Shown here: piece by piece, positions 31,517 through 43,829 of the stretch
How the letters are laid out: every line of letters starts with the position of its first letter
Position numbering within the stretch: the stretch's first letter is position 1
DNA from: Microvelia longipes
Taxonomy: Eukaryota > Arthropoda > Insecta > Hemiptera > Veliidae
Length of the DNA stretch: 64,000 nt
Assembly (NCBI GenBank): GCA_018340805.1
Contig: JACMZG010001908.1
Coordinates: forward strand, 34,822,445 to 34,886,444
Reading direction: 5' to 3'
The notes under the pieces: generated by a model
Seen by the model: the letters and a program-made list of their open reading frames with translations, nothing else
Told to the model about the DNA's origin: nothing
The model's database searches: none
Translations under genes and position numbers: made by a program

Positions 31517-31740
31517 AAACAAAACAGCTTAAAGTTCTATAATAAAAACAAAAAAATAATTATTTAGCTTTAATTTCATCTAACACTGTAGGCATCTTCA
31601 GACTATCACATGCAAATTCTCACAAAATCATTTTGTGAGAATTTGCCTGTGATAGCCTGAAGGTGCCTACTACGTTAGGTCAAATATATAGCAAATAATT
31701 AGTTTTTGATTTTATTATAGAAATTTAAACTGTTTTGTTT
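31517..31740. mobile_element. Foldback element with 110-bp arms and no spacer
   Basis: Arms meet at about 31630. Matched blocks include AATTCTCACAAAAT, TAGGCATCTTCAG against CTGAAGGTGCCTA, and the outer TTCTATAATAAAA and AAAACAG. Imperfections are spread evenly, as in a decayed MITE. Confidence 0.78.
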
Positions 31741-34700
31741 AAATATTCTGTTAAGATATGGGAGTTCTATAAAAAAAATAGTGCTACAAAAGAAAAATTA
31801 CTATCAATAAATATTGAGACAACTAGTAAATAACTAAAAACAATGAGTAAGTAATAATCAATATAGTAATGGTTAAGTAATAATAAATATTGATATAAGT
31901 CAATATTAATAGAAATAATTATTCATTAAGTAATGATAAACATTGATAAATAGTAAATATAGCAACAATATAAACAATGAAATTATGATATATATAGATA
32001 CAAGAAGTAAGTATTTTGCAATAATAAAACATTAAATAATGATAGTTATTGATACAAGTATAGCAGTAATGAAACATTAAGTAATTATAAATATATTCAA
32101 AATATTGGGAACGTGTGATTCACCATCTAACATACCAGTCGTAGAACGAAGATCTAAACTATTTTTTTTTCTTAACATTCCCTAATGATCAGAAGCTTAG
32201 GCGACATTTTAAATGATAAATATCCATTTTGTCGTGCTTCTAGGTCTAAGATTCTCATAACTTAAATAATACAAAGGGCGTATAAATTGTGTGTATGAAA
32301 CCTTCTAAAGATCTCAGGAAGCATTCATAATCCAAATGAATTGTAGTACCGATAACGATTTATTTATGTAAAATGTTATTAAAGCCTACGAGTCTATAGT
32401 AAGAGCCTATGTAGCCGCATGCGGTTTTTTATTAAACTTATGGTCAGCTACAACTAGAAACTTTATGAAAAATTGAACAAATTTACAGTACGTGGTACTT
32501 TAAATTTTAAGACTTAATTAAACACATACTAATATTCAGTATCTGGTAGTTACTGAGGAGGTAATTGAGAACTGGCTTTTGCTTTTTCTTGTTTAATCAG
32601 AAAAATAACTTCTTAGTCCCATTATTATTAAAAGCATCAATTTCTGTTGATAACGACTCAATAATAATTCTGAAAATATTGTCTAACCCTTCTTTCCAGT
32701 TTGTCTTTAACTTTAACTGTTGGTCAGGCTTGGCATGAAATATAACGAAGTAAAATTTAATTAAAATTTTGCTAGATTGAAAATTTTTTATTATAAAATA
32801 ATAAAAAACATTTATTATACTCTGCGATTTAACCACAAAAAAATAAAGATTAAGAGGCAATCTACGATGGATCAAATGACATGCAATGACTTATAACACC
32901 CCTGTCCTTCTAACGAAAGATGCCCCCAGCATCTGAAGTCGATTCAATAATATAAATAGTACTTTTAAAAACTCCCCCTTTTAAGTAGCTTTCCGGTAAA
33001 ACTTTTCATCACTTTAATCACATTATGATTTAATACACATTTTTGAAAATATATTCGAGTAATTCATGCTAAATTCAGCTCCAGAAAAAAGTGCAATGAA
33101 CGCCAAAAAACAAATGCAAAATACCTTTGGTAAATGCGGTGTTTACCTAATGTACAATAAGCAACGACCCCGAGCAGGTTTATGTCTTCCGATGGCGACC
33201 GTGTCAATATAGGGCATAAAACCGACGTTTATCCTTTACTGTAGAAGGTTTTTTCAGAGAAGTAAGACATCATGCCTTCCGTTTCTCCATGGAGGAAGCA
33301 AAACGCCAGTTTTCTCAACTACATTGACTCACTCGCCACCAAAACCTTTAGCAGTTTTAATACCTATTATAGGAATGTATTCCTATATAGAAAGTCCCTA
33401 TAGTCCCTATATAGTGAAGCCCCGTTGCGGGCTTCACCTATTTGCTGAAGTCAATTTCTTTTTTTTAGTTCTAGATATAAGGAAATGTTTCTTATTTGCA
33501 AAAAGCTGTAAAAAAAGAAAAATAGAAGGAATTTCTAGAGAAACAACCCAGTGTATAATACCTTTATCTTCATAAAGCTCTATACTTACATCAAACCATG
33601 TAATGTAAAAATTCAATGAAGTTTTAAGAAATCAATATTCTGTAAAAGGGTAATAATGTATGCAAAATGAATACTAAAAATATGTCTTCAGTCTTGTTTA
33701 CAAAAAAATGAATAAAAAAAAGAAAGATGCACACGTAACATATGCTACGGGTACAAAAATTATAAATTGTGCTTATAATTCTGATATATAGAGGGATAAC
33801 ACACTACATCTTAATGCAATAAATAAAAAAGGATTTATCTTCGCTAAAAATAAATAAAAAATGAACTAGAGGTCGCATAATAATGGCCTTGAGTAAGATA
33901 AAGAGTGCTAAGTGAAGAACCCGTGCATAATAAAGAACCACTAAAAACTAATGCATTTAATCGCCGAGGTACATAAATCTAAGCATTTGACAACTAAACT
34001 AAAGTAAGGTATGTCCTACCTTTCTACATCGGTTGACAGTAGCTATTGTAGTCATGTAGGTAAGTCTTCTATGCTAAACAAGAACATTAATTTAAAATAA
34101 GACTATTAAAGAAATTAAAAGCAGGGTCTTGTGGAGTCGGTCTGTATATTAGTTCTCTCTTTAACTCTTGTTAAAAATCATTGTAAGAATCTTTGTTGTT
34201 AAACAGAATATAAAATAAAAAATCTTTAAAAAATCGAACTTAACAAGTATAGAGAGTTACAAAATTTAAAGTACAGGGATTTTTTTTACAGGGATTTAAA
34301 ATAGAAAAACTTAAGTTGTGGACTATATAATGCGTTTTCGAGCATGAACAAATGAAATGAACAAATGTAAGATGTAAAATCAAAATTCGATATTCGTAAA
34401 TTGGAATAGTTAAAATATTTTAATGATTAATATATGATGGTAAAATTTATAACCAACTCTTCCATTCATTCCACTCAGCATAAAAACTTAAAACTAACAA
34501 TAACTTAACAATAAATATTTCTAAAAATACTGAAATGATCAGTTTGATGATAAGCGATAATAGATACACCTACACTTTTATTAAATGTTCTCGTTTTAGC
34601 GCAAGGATTAAAGTTAGGACATGCGTTAATGGATAGATGAGTGGATTTAGCATGAATGACTGTGTATTAGCATGAATGAATAAGTGTACAGTTATATGCA

Positions 34701-35138
34701 CTTTTTTGTGAACACTATTCAGCTCAAATAGTAAAAGATTAAAAAACAGTTAAATATGCGTCATTTTATGATCAACATACGCTAAGATGTCTTATATTTC
34801 TTATCTTGATTTTATAAACTCTCTTCTAAAAATTATTCCAACTTATAGATTTAAAAGCTTTAAGCTCAAAAAAACTTCAACCTTAGTTAACTTTTGAAGA
34901 TTTTAATTTAATTATTTTTAAGATATGAGGTATGGAAGTTCCTGATTTTTCAAATGCTAACCTGAGAATAAAACTTCTAATTCTAAATTCATTAGGAGTT
35001 AGATGCAAATTATCTAAATAAAACAATTATAACAATACTACGGACAATACAACTACAACAATACTCGGAAAGTTCAAATATATTTTTTAACGAATTTCCC
35101 AAGAAAAAAATGAGCTCATGAGATTGGGGTCTTGAAGG

Positions 35139-35140
<2 letters not shown>
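31741..35140. other. AT-rich region without recognisable genes
   Basis: Only short open frames. One GC-rich hairpin, GTGAAGCCC/GGGCTTCAC with a six-base loop, lies at 33414-33437. Confidence 0.4.
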
Positions 35141-35142
<2 letters not shown>

Positions 35143-35194
<52 letters not shown>

Positions 35195-35222
35195 TATTAT
35201 ATATATATATGTGTGTGTGTGT

Positions 35223-35268
<46 letters not shown>

Positions 35269-35270
35269 TT
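35143..35270. repeat. Compound (AT)n(GT)n microsatellite
   Basis: About 65 bp of TA repeats followed by about 55 bp of TG repeats. Frames through it on both strands are artefacts. Confidence 0.95.
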
Positions 35271-35589
35271 CACGTTTCTATGGTACAGGATATCTTTCGA
35301 ACGCTATCTCGAATCGAAATGAAACATGGTAGAATAATCAACTTTGTTATTGTCCCGAACCATATTGTTTATAAAATATTTGTAACGTCATTAATCCACA
35401 ATATTAATTGTAACAAACATTTCAAAAAAATTGCGAATTTTAATCACAACATTTAAAAATTCGTGTACATCATAGCTATAAGCTACTTATATAAACTAGT
35501 AATGTGACGAACTGATAAAGAACGAAATAGCTGAACAGCATAGCTAAGAATCATAGAAATAAGGTAACTAACAACTTGTTCAGGCTTCC

Positions 35590-36112
35590 TCAGATAGTAA
35601 ATACATTCGTTTAATTCCCTGCATTTCACCCATCCTGGTACCCACTGTCCAGATTTGATGCTGCTTAACTTTTTTGATCTAACAAAAATCATGGATATAC
35701 TTGTCATATTAAAACGAAACTTAGTGTACTTCTTTATTACATAATGGTATACACTAGAACCAAATTTTAACTTAATTGAATCATTTTCCAAGTTTTTACA
35801 TTTTTTTAAAATGTACACTAGTCATTTGATAAAAATTGAATTAACGCTGATAATGAGATGAATCTTAGCACACATGTTAGCCTTATATATGGCTTCAAGC
35901 CTGCTAAATCTCAATCCAATCGCATCATATTTCCACGTTCTATCATATTTAAAATGATAACAGACACACACACACACACAGACAACTTTGTGAAAACCAC
36001 TCAAGAGGCCTTAAAAACACCTGAAACAGATAATTACGGTGGCATCCCGGTTTCGGATTTTTGCAAATGGAATAATTTTCCTATATACCTACGGTACAAA
36101 TGAGGAAAAATA
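35590..36112 (-). repeat. Family 5S repeat, copy 9 (nearly full length)
   Basis: The 5S-like module is at 35610-35684 (CCCATCC, GATGCTGCTTAACTTTTTTG as written on +). It runs to the 5' end at about 36112 with CCTATATACCTACGGTACAA and ATGAGGAAAAAT. A CACACA tract near 35966 corresponds to the TGTGTGTGTC in other copies. Confidence 0.82.
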
Positions 36113-36164
36113 ATAATGTAACAAAATTGAACCCAATAATAAAATTGATTTCAATAAAATCAAT

Positions 36165-36205
36165 AGGATGGGTGTCCTGTGCCCACAGCACAGGACACCC
36201 ATCCT
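36165..36205. repeat. Perfect 18-bp stem hairpin
   Basis: AGGATGGGTGTCCTGTGC, loop CCACA, then its exact complement. GC-rich against an AT-rich surround. Confidence 0.85.
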
Positions 36206-36209
36206 AAAG

Positions 36210-37220
36210 TGGGAATTAATTCCAACATAATATATTTAAAAATTTTGTACTGTTTTTTTTAATAAAGGATTATTTTAAAAAAAAAAATATTCTGGCACAC
36301 GTCATATAAGTTCACAGATAATAATTCCCTTTAAACATTTTTAATACCTTACTAAACCAAATTATTCTCAGATAGACGAGAACGAATACAATGAAACATA
36401 ACTTTCAACACTCAATGGTTGAATGATATCCATAAATTTCGTGAAAAGATCAATAATGGTTAAACTTAATGGTCATAAATTTTTATTAAGTCATAACTTG
36501 ATCTTATTATGAAACCTGGGGTTTAAAATCCTATTCCAAGATGTATTTTATTATATAAAAATACCGGAACATTGGGTTTATATTATAGTTAGATACTTAT
36601 TGTTAGGTTTTTTAAGTCAATCTTAAACCAACCTTTTTTAGGAGGTTACCTGTAAGAAATAAGAATACCCCTAAGAATTAGCAGGTACTCAAAAAAGATA
36701 CCTACTTAAAAGGGCGGTATTAAAAAAGAAAAAAATAGGAAACCTTGACATGTTTGAAAAAAAAAAACGCCTCCAAAAAGATGCAGAGGCTGTTGTGTTT
36801 AGCTTTTTAACAGTAACCCAAAATATAGGCACCTATAAATCTGAAATGTGAAAAAGATTAAATAATAAATTAAGTCCTTTTGACAGATCCGATTACGCCA
36901 CCTAAACTTTAATTTTAATATTTTTTTTACCATTACAGATTTTAAAATTAAATATTTGAGACAGATAACAGTCTACATGTTAAAAGTAGAAATCATTGTA
37001 AGTTCCTCACATGTGAAAAAATGGATTAAATGAAAAATTACGAATAAAACAATCAAAAAATTTTAATTGCCTAAAAAGTTAAATCGATGTATTGATTAAA
37101 ATAATTCGATAAAATAAAAAAAATATGACCAACGGAATCATTTTTTTAAATCAATTTAGTCACAATTTATTTATTGGGATTAAATTTAAACACAGGGTAA
37201 AATTATATAAATAATTAAAA
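36210..37220. other. AT-rich spacer
   Basis: Nothing recognisable. Confidence 0.4.
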
Positions 37221-37226
37221 AATTGG

Positions 37227-37500
37227 GTACGGGTACCTCGGAATTTTCCTCAACACATCAGACTTGCTACGGTCTCCCTAACTATTTCGGACTCGCTTGG
37301 CTCGTCTACAGACAGTAATACATTTGTTTTAGTCCCAGCAGTCACGCATCTAGGCATCGATCTCGCTCGATGCTGCCTAACTTTGATGATCCAACAAAAA
37401 CCGTATATTTTCTTGCCATATTAAATCGAAACTTTAGGTGAAATCCCGGATTTGGATGTTTTTGCGATCAATACTTTTCCTATATACCTATAAACTTTGG
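37227..37500 (-). repeat. Family 5S repeat, copy 10, internally deleted
   Basis: GGGTACGGGTACCTCGGAAT at the 3' end, 5S-like module at 37330-37395 (CTCGATGCTGCCTAACTTTG as written on +), then a jump from AAATCGAAACTTTAG directly to the 5' terminal part (GATTTGGATGTTTTTGCG, CCTATATACCTA). The middle of the family is deleted. Confidence 0.8.
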
Positions 37501-38824
37501 GAATGGGGGCACTTCTTCCTTCTCCCTTCCATGATGCTTCCATTTAATACTGTGTTTCAATTGGTCTATTATCAAAACCACCGAATGAATAATGACAACA
37601 AGAATCATGCCATGAATAAACTATTTATGATACAGCAGCAACTACAAGAGATAAGGAACAACGAACAATAAACAATTATAACGAATATAAATAATTTTCA
37701 TGATTAATTTAAAAACCAGATAATACTGAAATGCATTGGACGCTAACATAAATCTTTAAACCGATTTCTCTGTTTTGAGAAATGATGCATTTGCATTCTT
37801 AATTGAATTAAAATTACATCTTCAGCGTAATTTATTTCATAAGACTTCATGCGTAACGTTTAAATTTATTAATGCTTGACTTAAACATCATTGTTGTCTA
37901 TTATATTGATAGACAATTAAGCAATATTTATCTTTGTTTCTAGTTTCATTACATCGATAGATGATTTTAACATAAAATCGGGATTATCTGCGATGCAATC
38001 TGCGTACATACGTATCCTTGAGGGTAAATAAAAAGGAACTCCGCTCTCTTATTATAAGTGTAGCAATGTCTAGAACCTAGAAAGTAGCCTAGTAGGATTG
38101 TAAGAGACATAACAACCACATGTTAGATTAATTAAATCAAATGGAAAGACACAACACTGTACATAAACAAATCGTTAAACACATATTATAATAAAAAATA
38201 ATCAATATGTATATAGAGATTATTATTATTAAAGTGCCCCTATCGATTAAATTTTAGTTTAATTAAAAATCGAAGCATCGAAAAAGTATCCTGACCACCG
38301 TTCTGTGAAATAAAATGCAGTTTAATTTAGTAACATTAATGTTCTCATCTCCCTAATATCAGAAGCACAAATGATTTTGAATAGCATAAATGATTTTGAG
38401 TCCCGCGATTTATTCCGAGGTAAGAGGCCAGTTCCATACAGAAGAAATGATATGATAGTCACTTACTTGCTGGCTCGCTGTTTAATGTTAATATTTTGCT
38501 CTAATATCCTAATAACAAAAGATTACCGATATTAATGAATCTTTTATTTTTGAACTTATATATTAGGTGCGTTTACAGTTCACACATACGACAAATATAC
38601 GAATAAATTTGACACATTGATTCATCGAATCTGATCCTGATTAATTAATCAAATAGTTCCTACGTACAAAATTAGTTTGATTAGTTATAATTAAAACCTA
38701 CTAAAATACTATTGAGTAACGAACATTACCTAAGTAAGAGTAAGACTTATATTTAATATAGAAGAGTGTATGTGAGTAATAAGTGACATACAAGTGCGAA
38801 CTTTTATTAATATGTATCGGTAAT
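37501..38824. other. AT-rich spacer
   Basis: Nothing recognisable. Confidence 0.4.
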
Positions 38825-38829
38825 GCCAC
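38825..38829. repeat. Target-site duplication GCCAC, left copy
   Basis: GCCAC directly before the 5' LTR, repeated at 41311-41315 directly after the 3' LTR. Confidence 0.85.
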
Positions 38830-38992
38830 TGTTAGAAACTGGGTTTATTTGTTATATTTATAATTAATGACATTTTAAAATCATTGTATTGTCAAAATAT
38901 TATATGGTCGAAAATAGATTGAGAAATAATTAAAGACAGAACTTTATTCCTCTAGAAGTTAGATGTAGATAGTAACTAGCAAGGCAAGAACA
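38830..38992 (+). repeat. BEL/Pao-like element, 5' LTR
   Basis: 163 bp beginning TGTTAGAAACTGGG and ending GGCAAGAACA. It differs from the 3' LTR at only a handful of places (a two-base deletion after TTAATGA, a TA swap, T-run changes), so insertion is fairly recent compared with most repeats here. Confidence 0.9.
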
Positions 38993-39036
38993 AATGGTCC
39001 TTCGAGCTTGGGTAATATAAGACATTATTTCATTTT

Positions 39037-40710
39037 ATGACTCTTAGGATAAGTAGTAGATCTAACAAAGGGCAACTACCAGAAAAATTTAAAGACTTTG
39101 TAATGGAGAGAGCAACAGGGCCTTCTGAACGGACGAAAAGAAATTTGGCTGTGACTAACCAGATTGAGACTGGCCGAGAGGAGGGTAACCAGAACACAGT
39201 TGCTGATAATATTATATACCGAGAACGAAAACCGAAATGTGGTTTCGGGAAGTACAACTAGTGATAAGAACGCTGAAAGTATCACTAAGTTATCTTCCAA
39301 GTCCTTTTACTACTACTAAGAAATCTTGCGCAGCTCTAAGAATACATTGCGTAGTTCGAGACGATATGTTATGGAAGCTGAAGAGCAAGCTTTAGTAGAG
39401 CTTGCAGAACTTGAAATTGCTGAGGCAAATGCTAAAGCAGCAGCAAAATCTGCAGAAGCAGAAGCCCGACAAATAGAGATAGAGATTAGACGTAAACTTA
39501 TTAATCAAAAGAAAGAGTTGAGGTTAAGCCAGCAATGTGACAGCCAAGCTAGTTATTTTGGTGAGATGAGTTGTAGAAATTCGCGAAAGGGAGAGTTAAC
39601 CAAGAGTATTTATTTGACCAAAGAGTAAACCATCACCAACAAGTGAAAGAGTGGCTTGAAAAGATATTGTAATTGAAGAAGGTGTGAAAACAGTAATGTT
39701 ATAATAAATAAATATCTTGAATTAATGAAGATACTAAAATTCCAACGATTAAAGCCAGTACTCGTGAACATGAGATGAAAACGGTTGCACCAATCACTCA
39801 TGCAGTAAACATTCCTACCACTGAAGTAAAACCATCTACTTCAGAGTTGCCAGTTAATATGTGGTGTAAGCAGGTATCAAAGAAGGAACTACCACCATTT
39901 GGGGAGAAGTAGACCAATGGCCGCTATGGATAGCCGAATACAAACGATCAACTGAGACTTATAATATATCTAATTCAGAAAACTTATCACGCCTTCAAAA
40001 ATCTCTTAAAGATAAAGCACGATATGCCGTTCATTCGCTGCTAATTTTACCCAGAAAACATCCCTGAAATAATAAAATATATTGACAAGACGTTTTGGTA
40101 GACCTGATTACATAATTGAAAACATGATATCAAAAATTCGTGGATGTCCCTTTCAAAAGGAATACCGAACAGAAGCGTTGGTCGAGTTTAGTGACACAGT
40201 TAGGAACCTAGTAGTTACCATAAATGCTTTGGACCACAAGCATCATCTTCAAAATCCTTTTCTATTAAACGAATTAATAAACAAACTTTCGGCAAACATG
40301 AAATTGAATTGGGGACAGAATGTTTAACTTTAAATTCAAAGGTAGTGAACCTTCAAGATTTTTCAGACTGGTTGAGTTAGCATAGCAGAAGCAGCAGCTA
40401 TAGTGACGCCTCTGACTTTGACACAGAAAAACACGACGACAAGAAGAAGAGCAGTAAAGATTATACTTACACTATTTATCAACAAAGATATGATGGAGAG
40501 AAGAGAAAAAAGGTGATAGTTTTAAAAAGATTGTTTAATATGTAAGAGAGGTTGTTTGAAATGGGAAGATTGTCCGACATTTTTGAAAGCTAATGCCAAC
40601 GAAAGATGGAGATATATCACAAAATTTAAGCGCTGTTTTTCGTGTTTACGAAACCGGCATCAAACGAGAGATTGCAGGATGAAGACGAAGTGTGGATGGA
40701 TGTGAGTTAA
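39037..40710 (+). pseudogene. BEL/Pao gag pseudogene (DUF1759-type region and zinc knuckle)
   Basis: Reading pieces occur in shifting frames: a basic N-terminal piece (39037-39261), an alanine- and glutamate-rich coiled-coil-like piece (39326-39628, with repeats such as ALVELAELEIAEANAKAAAK), a DUF1759-like part at about 39880-40325 (WPLWIAEYKRSTETY, RLQKSLKDKAR, RFGRPDYIIENMI, LQNPFLLNELINKL), and a Cys-rich part at about 40530-40710. Several frameshifts and stops interrupt it, including one before 39930 and one near 40050. DUF1759 is the usual Gag region of BEL/Pao elements, which packages element RNA. Cannot give a functional protein as it stands. Confidence 0.82.
40633..40674 (+). other. 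CCHC zinc knuckle in BEL/Pao gag remnant
   Basis: CFSCLRNRHQTRDC fits C-x2-C-x4-H-x4-C, preceded by CLKWEDCPTFLK, the arrangement typical after DUF1759. Confidence 0.8.
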
Positions 40711-41147
40711 AACACCATATCTTGTTACACCATTACAAACCAAAACATGAAGAAAACACCAAGAGTGAAAGTAAAGAGTATGAAGTTGAAAAACCATTTC
40801 TTTAATTCCTTAAAGAAATAGTTTGTTTTTATTTACTTTTTGTTTTTCTTACACATCTTTCTCAAATTAATGTTTGAACTCACTAAAAACAAGAGTACGC
40901 CAACTGAGCTGTTACTACTGTAAATTATTCATAACAGCTGTTAGCAAATTGTTTAATTTACTCTCAAGTAAAATTTTTATTTAATTAGTTGATTAATATG
41001 TCAATTAATTAGATTAATTTGTTTGTTTTACATTTAATTATTATTTTGTTATTGTAAAAAAAAAATACTTGAAAGTTAAATTTAATATTAATATGAAAAA
41101 AAAGGGAAGTACTAGTGAAGGATTTGTCACTAGTGGGCCCCAGAGAT

Positions 41148-41310
41148 TGTTAGAAACTGGGTTTATTTGTTATATTTATAATTAATGATTTTAAAATCAT
41201 TGTATTGTCAAAATATTATATGGTCGAAAATAGATTGAGAAATATATTAAAGACAGAACTTTTATTTTTCTAGAAGTTAGATGTAGATAGTAACTAGCAA
41301 GGCAAGAACA
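41148..41310 (+). repeat. BEL/Pao-like element, 3' LTR
   Basis: Begins TGTTAGAAACTGGG and ends GGCAAGAACA, followed by GCCAC (41311-41315), the second target-site copy. Confidence 0.9.
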
Positions 41311-41319
41311 GCCACCATA

Positions 41320-41770
41320 TAAAATATTCCAATTTTAACCCAACAAAACACGATACAATTTCCTATTATTATTAAATTAAAATAATTTAGCATTGTCATA
41401 AATCGAAATTAATTAATATTTTATGCAACCAGAATTAGCGAGTAAAATACGCCTACTTGTTTATACCTAGAATATTGTAATTATTCCCTACTTGATTTAA
41501 GATTATATTTTATTAATACTTTAAAAAATATACACATTAATAGTTAGTTGTTTATGAGTTAAAGTAGCAAATTCAAAATTACTGACTAGTCACATTAATA
41601 TAACTAACACAGTAGAATTAATATTGCTTGAAGGCTATTCCGTAGGAGTTGAGGGTAAAAGGTACAAAAATATAATTCTTTCCAAATGCGTGTATGATGG
41701 CAAAGGTGCAATAACACTTCTTCTAAATTACATCCTGTAAGTACAAGTGCTTTTACCGGCACTGATGATA
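41320..41770. other. AT-rich spacer
   Basis: Nothing recognisable. Confidence 0.4.
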
Positions 41771-41773
41771 ATA

Positions 41774-42710
41774 GTCCAAGAGCAGAACCTGAAAAAATGT
41801 GACTTTTTTGTCCAAACCAAATTTTTCTGAAAATATAGTTAAAATTATGAAAAAACATAGCCTATGCCTATCCAGAGTGGAGCCCTTCATATGATTGCGC
41901 ATGTTCAAAATTTTATAAAATCGCACAGATTTCAGTTTTTTTTAAATAAGTGGAACGTGGGTCGTGTGCCAAACGTGAATATAACATTTTTTAAAAATGA
42001 TTAAATGTCCAATAAAGCGAGACTTTAATAATCAAAATCAGATGACTACAACCAAAGTTATGGCCCTTTCAAAATAATTCTGGCGCGGTGGTCCGCATGT
42101 CAGGCGAATTTTCTTTGGATGCGTGTTTCCGTGCTAAACAACAATCTTGGTTGGAAAGATATTTTTTATAGTTTCTTACATTATATAAGTTTACAACTAC
42201 TAAATAAATAATTCCGGCGCGGTGATCCGCTGTCGGGCGAATTCCATGTAGAATGCGTGTTTCCGTGCTTAACAACCCATTTCTTGCTTAAGGTTTCGGT
42301 TCATGCTTTAGAACCTAAGCAGTTACTCAATTGTCAAGCACTGCTCTTAACTCATTTAGTCTGTATTTTTCAAAGGAAATGCGCATAATTATCCAGTTGG
42401 TTGTACAAAACTATGCCTCTAAAATTAGAAGTACGTACTATTATTTGCACTAGTTTAAAGCTTGGTTACTTATATTTTTATGCTTAGTCAGTTATCTTTA
42501 AAGGTTTTAGCGATCAGCTTTAGAAAATGCTCTATTCATGTTTTGCACACGATCTACAGGGAACCACTTATTGCAAGAAATTTGGAATTTGTGCGATTTT
42601 CTAATATTTTGAGCAGATTATGCTTTTCCTTCATAATTTAAGGTGTATTCAGAAAATTCGGTTTGAAGTAGAACGAAATGAGTCACGTTTTCTAGGCCTA
42701 GCTCTTGGAC
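41774..42710. mobile_element. Long-TIR DNA element, copy A, carrying a family C insertion
   Basis: Ends are GTCCAAGAGC and GCTCTTGGAC flanked by TA on each side. The left arm (TGAAAAAATGTGAC, AAACCAAATTTTTCTGAAAA, TGATTGCGCATG, AAAATCGCACA) is mirrored at about 42540-42710. TA flanks fit Tc1/mariner-type insertion. Family C (42079-42515) sits within it at a point where copy B is uninterrupted. No transposase. Confidence 0.75.
42079..42515 (+). repeat. Family C repeat, copy 3 (most complete)
   Basis: Starts CTGGCGCGGTGGTCCGCATG, has two head modules (GGATGCGTGTTTCCGTGCTA at 42118 and GAATGCGTGTTTCCGTGCTT at 42252), then the same 300-bp body as 16795-17220. Its insertion into the long-TIR element shows family C has moved as a unit. 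Confidence 0.8.
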
Positions 42711-42719
42711 TAAACTGTT

Positions 42720-43825
42720 ACGAAAGTCGGTTCTGTGAATAATTATATATTAAGTGGAGAGACACCTATCTTTTTTTCCTTAGAATAATAATTGTTCCAT
42801 GATCTGGTCTCTGACCAAATCTTTCTTTTTTCAGCGCAGAATATAAGTATCAACTAGTCTTTATAAGATAATACCTTGATACAGACTAGCTCTAAATTAA
42901 CTTTCCAAGATAGCCATCTGTTTATAATTTTTTCTATTTATAAAGTTAAATATAACATTTTCTGATAATAATAATGCAAGTTAATGAAGAGCTAGTCTGT
43001 ATCAAGGTATAAAATCCCATTGTAGGAAGGATTATGCAAGTATAGTCAGTCTACTTACAACATTGAACATAAACATCGAAGAGCATGCATAGTACATTCT
43101 GGTCAAGTAGCAGGAGAAAATATCTGTCCTAGTCACTACAGAAGCTTTTTTTTGAAAAAGAATTATCTATTTCAGAATAGAACATAAGCATGTTAAGTAA
43201 GTTTTGGTCTTTAGTCACTATAAAATATATTATAGCGATTTTTTATAAGAAAATGGTCGCTTATTAGATTGTTCTGATGACAGTAGTGGAGGGGGGAGTT
43301 GGGAGGATTCTGGTTGGCCTCTTGATTAGAAGCAATTATGTTAAAGTTGGTAAACACAGTTTGAAACACATAAATTTATTGTCTGTTAATAGCTATCCAC
43401 CCTATAAAAATCTCATTCATACAAACTTTTGTATTAAGGAGCTCTTATTTCTGAGTCAGAGAAAATTATAATACTGTAAGTTTAAACGTTGCTTACAAGT
43501 TTTAAATACATCGATACCTTTTTCAAACAAGATAAAAGTGGTTAGTACATCGGTCGTTAAAACATTATTTTTTGTTCGAAAACCACTCAGTGTAATATAA
43601 TATCAATGTCTACACCAGTGGAAATACACTCGCAGGGCTTCCAACAGAACCATCACACTTTTTTACGTCGCGTTCAGTTATTTTTATTAAGCTTCTCTGG
43701 TAACAATGCATTTTTTACATGTAAACAAAGTGAAAAGTATCGATTAGTAAAGAAGATAATATTGACAGATATTGTAATGCCTCTTCAGGAAATAATACAC
43801 AAAGTACATAGTTTATATCGTTACT
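42720..43825. other. Spacer between the two long-TIR elements
   Basis: AGACTAGCTCT and AGAGCTAGTCTGTATCAAGG (about 42890 and 42990) form an inverted pair; otherwise only unsupported short frames. Confidence 0.35.
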
Positions 43826-43829
43826 GATA

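Larger units (their letters stand above)
38830..41310 (+). mobile_element. Compact BEL/Pao-like LTR retrotransposon retaining only gag
   Basis: 2,481 bp bounded by 163-bp LTRs and a 5-bp target duplication, as expected for BEL/Pao. Just inside the 5' LTR is TGGTCCTTCGAGC (38995-39007), a stretch often found at the start of the BEL/Pao internal region. The internal part encodes a broken Gag and zinc-finger region; no protease, reverse transcriptase, RNase H or integrase is seen. A purine-containing GGGCCCCAGAGA precedes the 3' LTR and may serve as polypurine tract. It is thus a deletion derivative that would need proteins in trans to move. Confidence 0.85.

Noticed and set aside
39326..39628. 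Stand-alone coiled-coil protein
   Set aside because: Lies inside the BEL/Pao element in gag order and is continuous with the DUF1759-like part apart from frame breaks.
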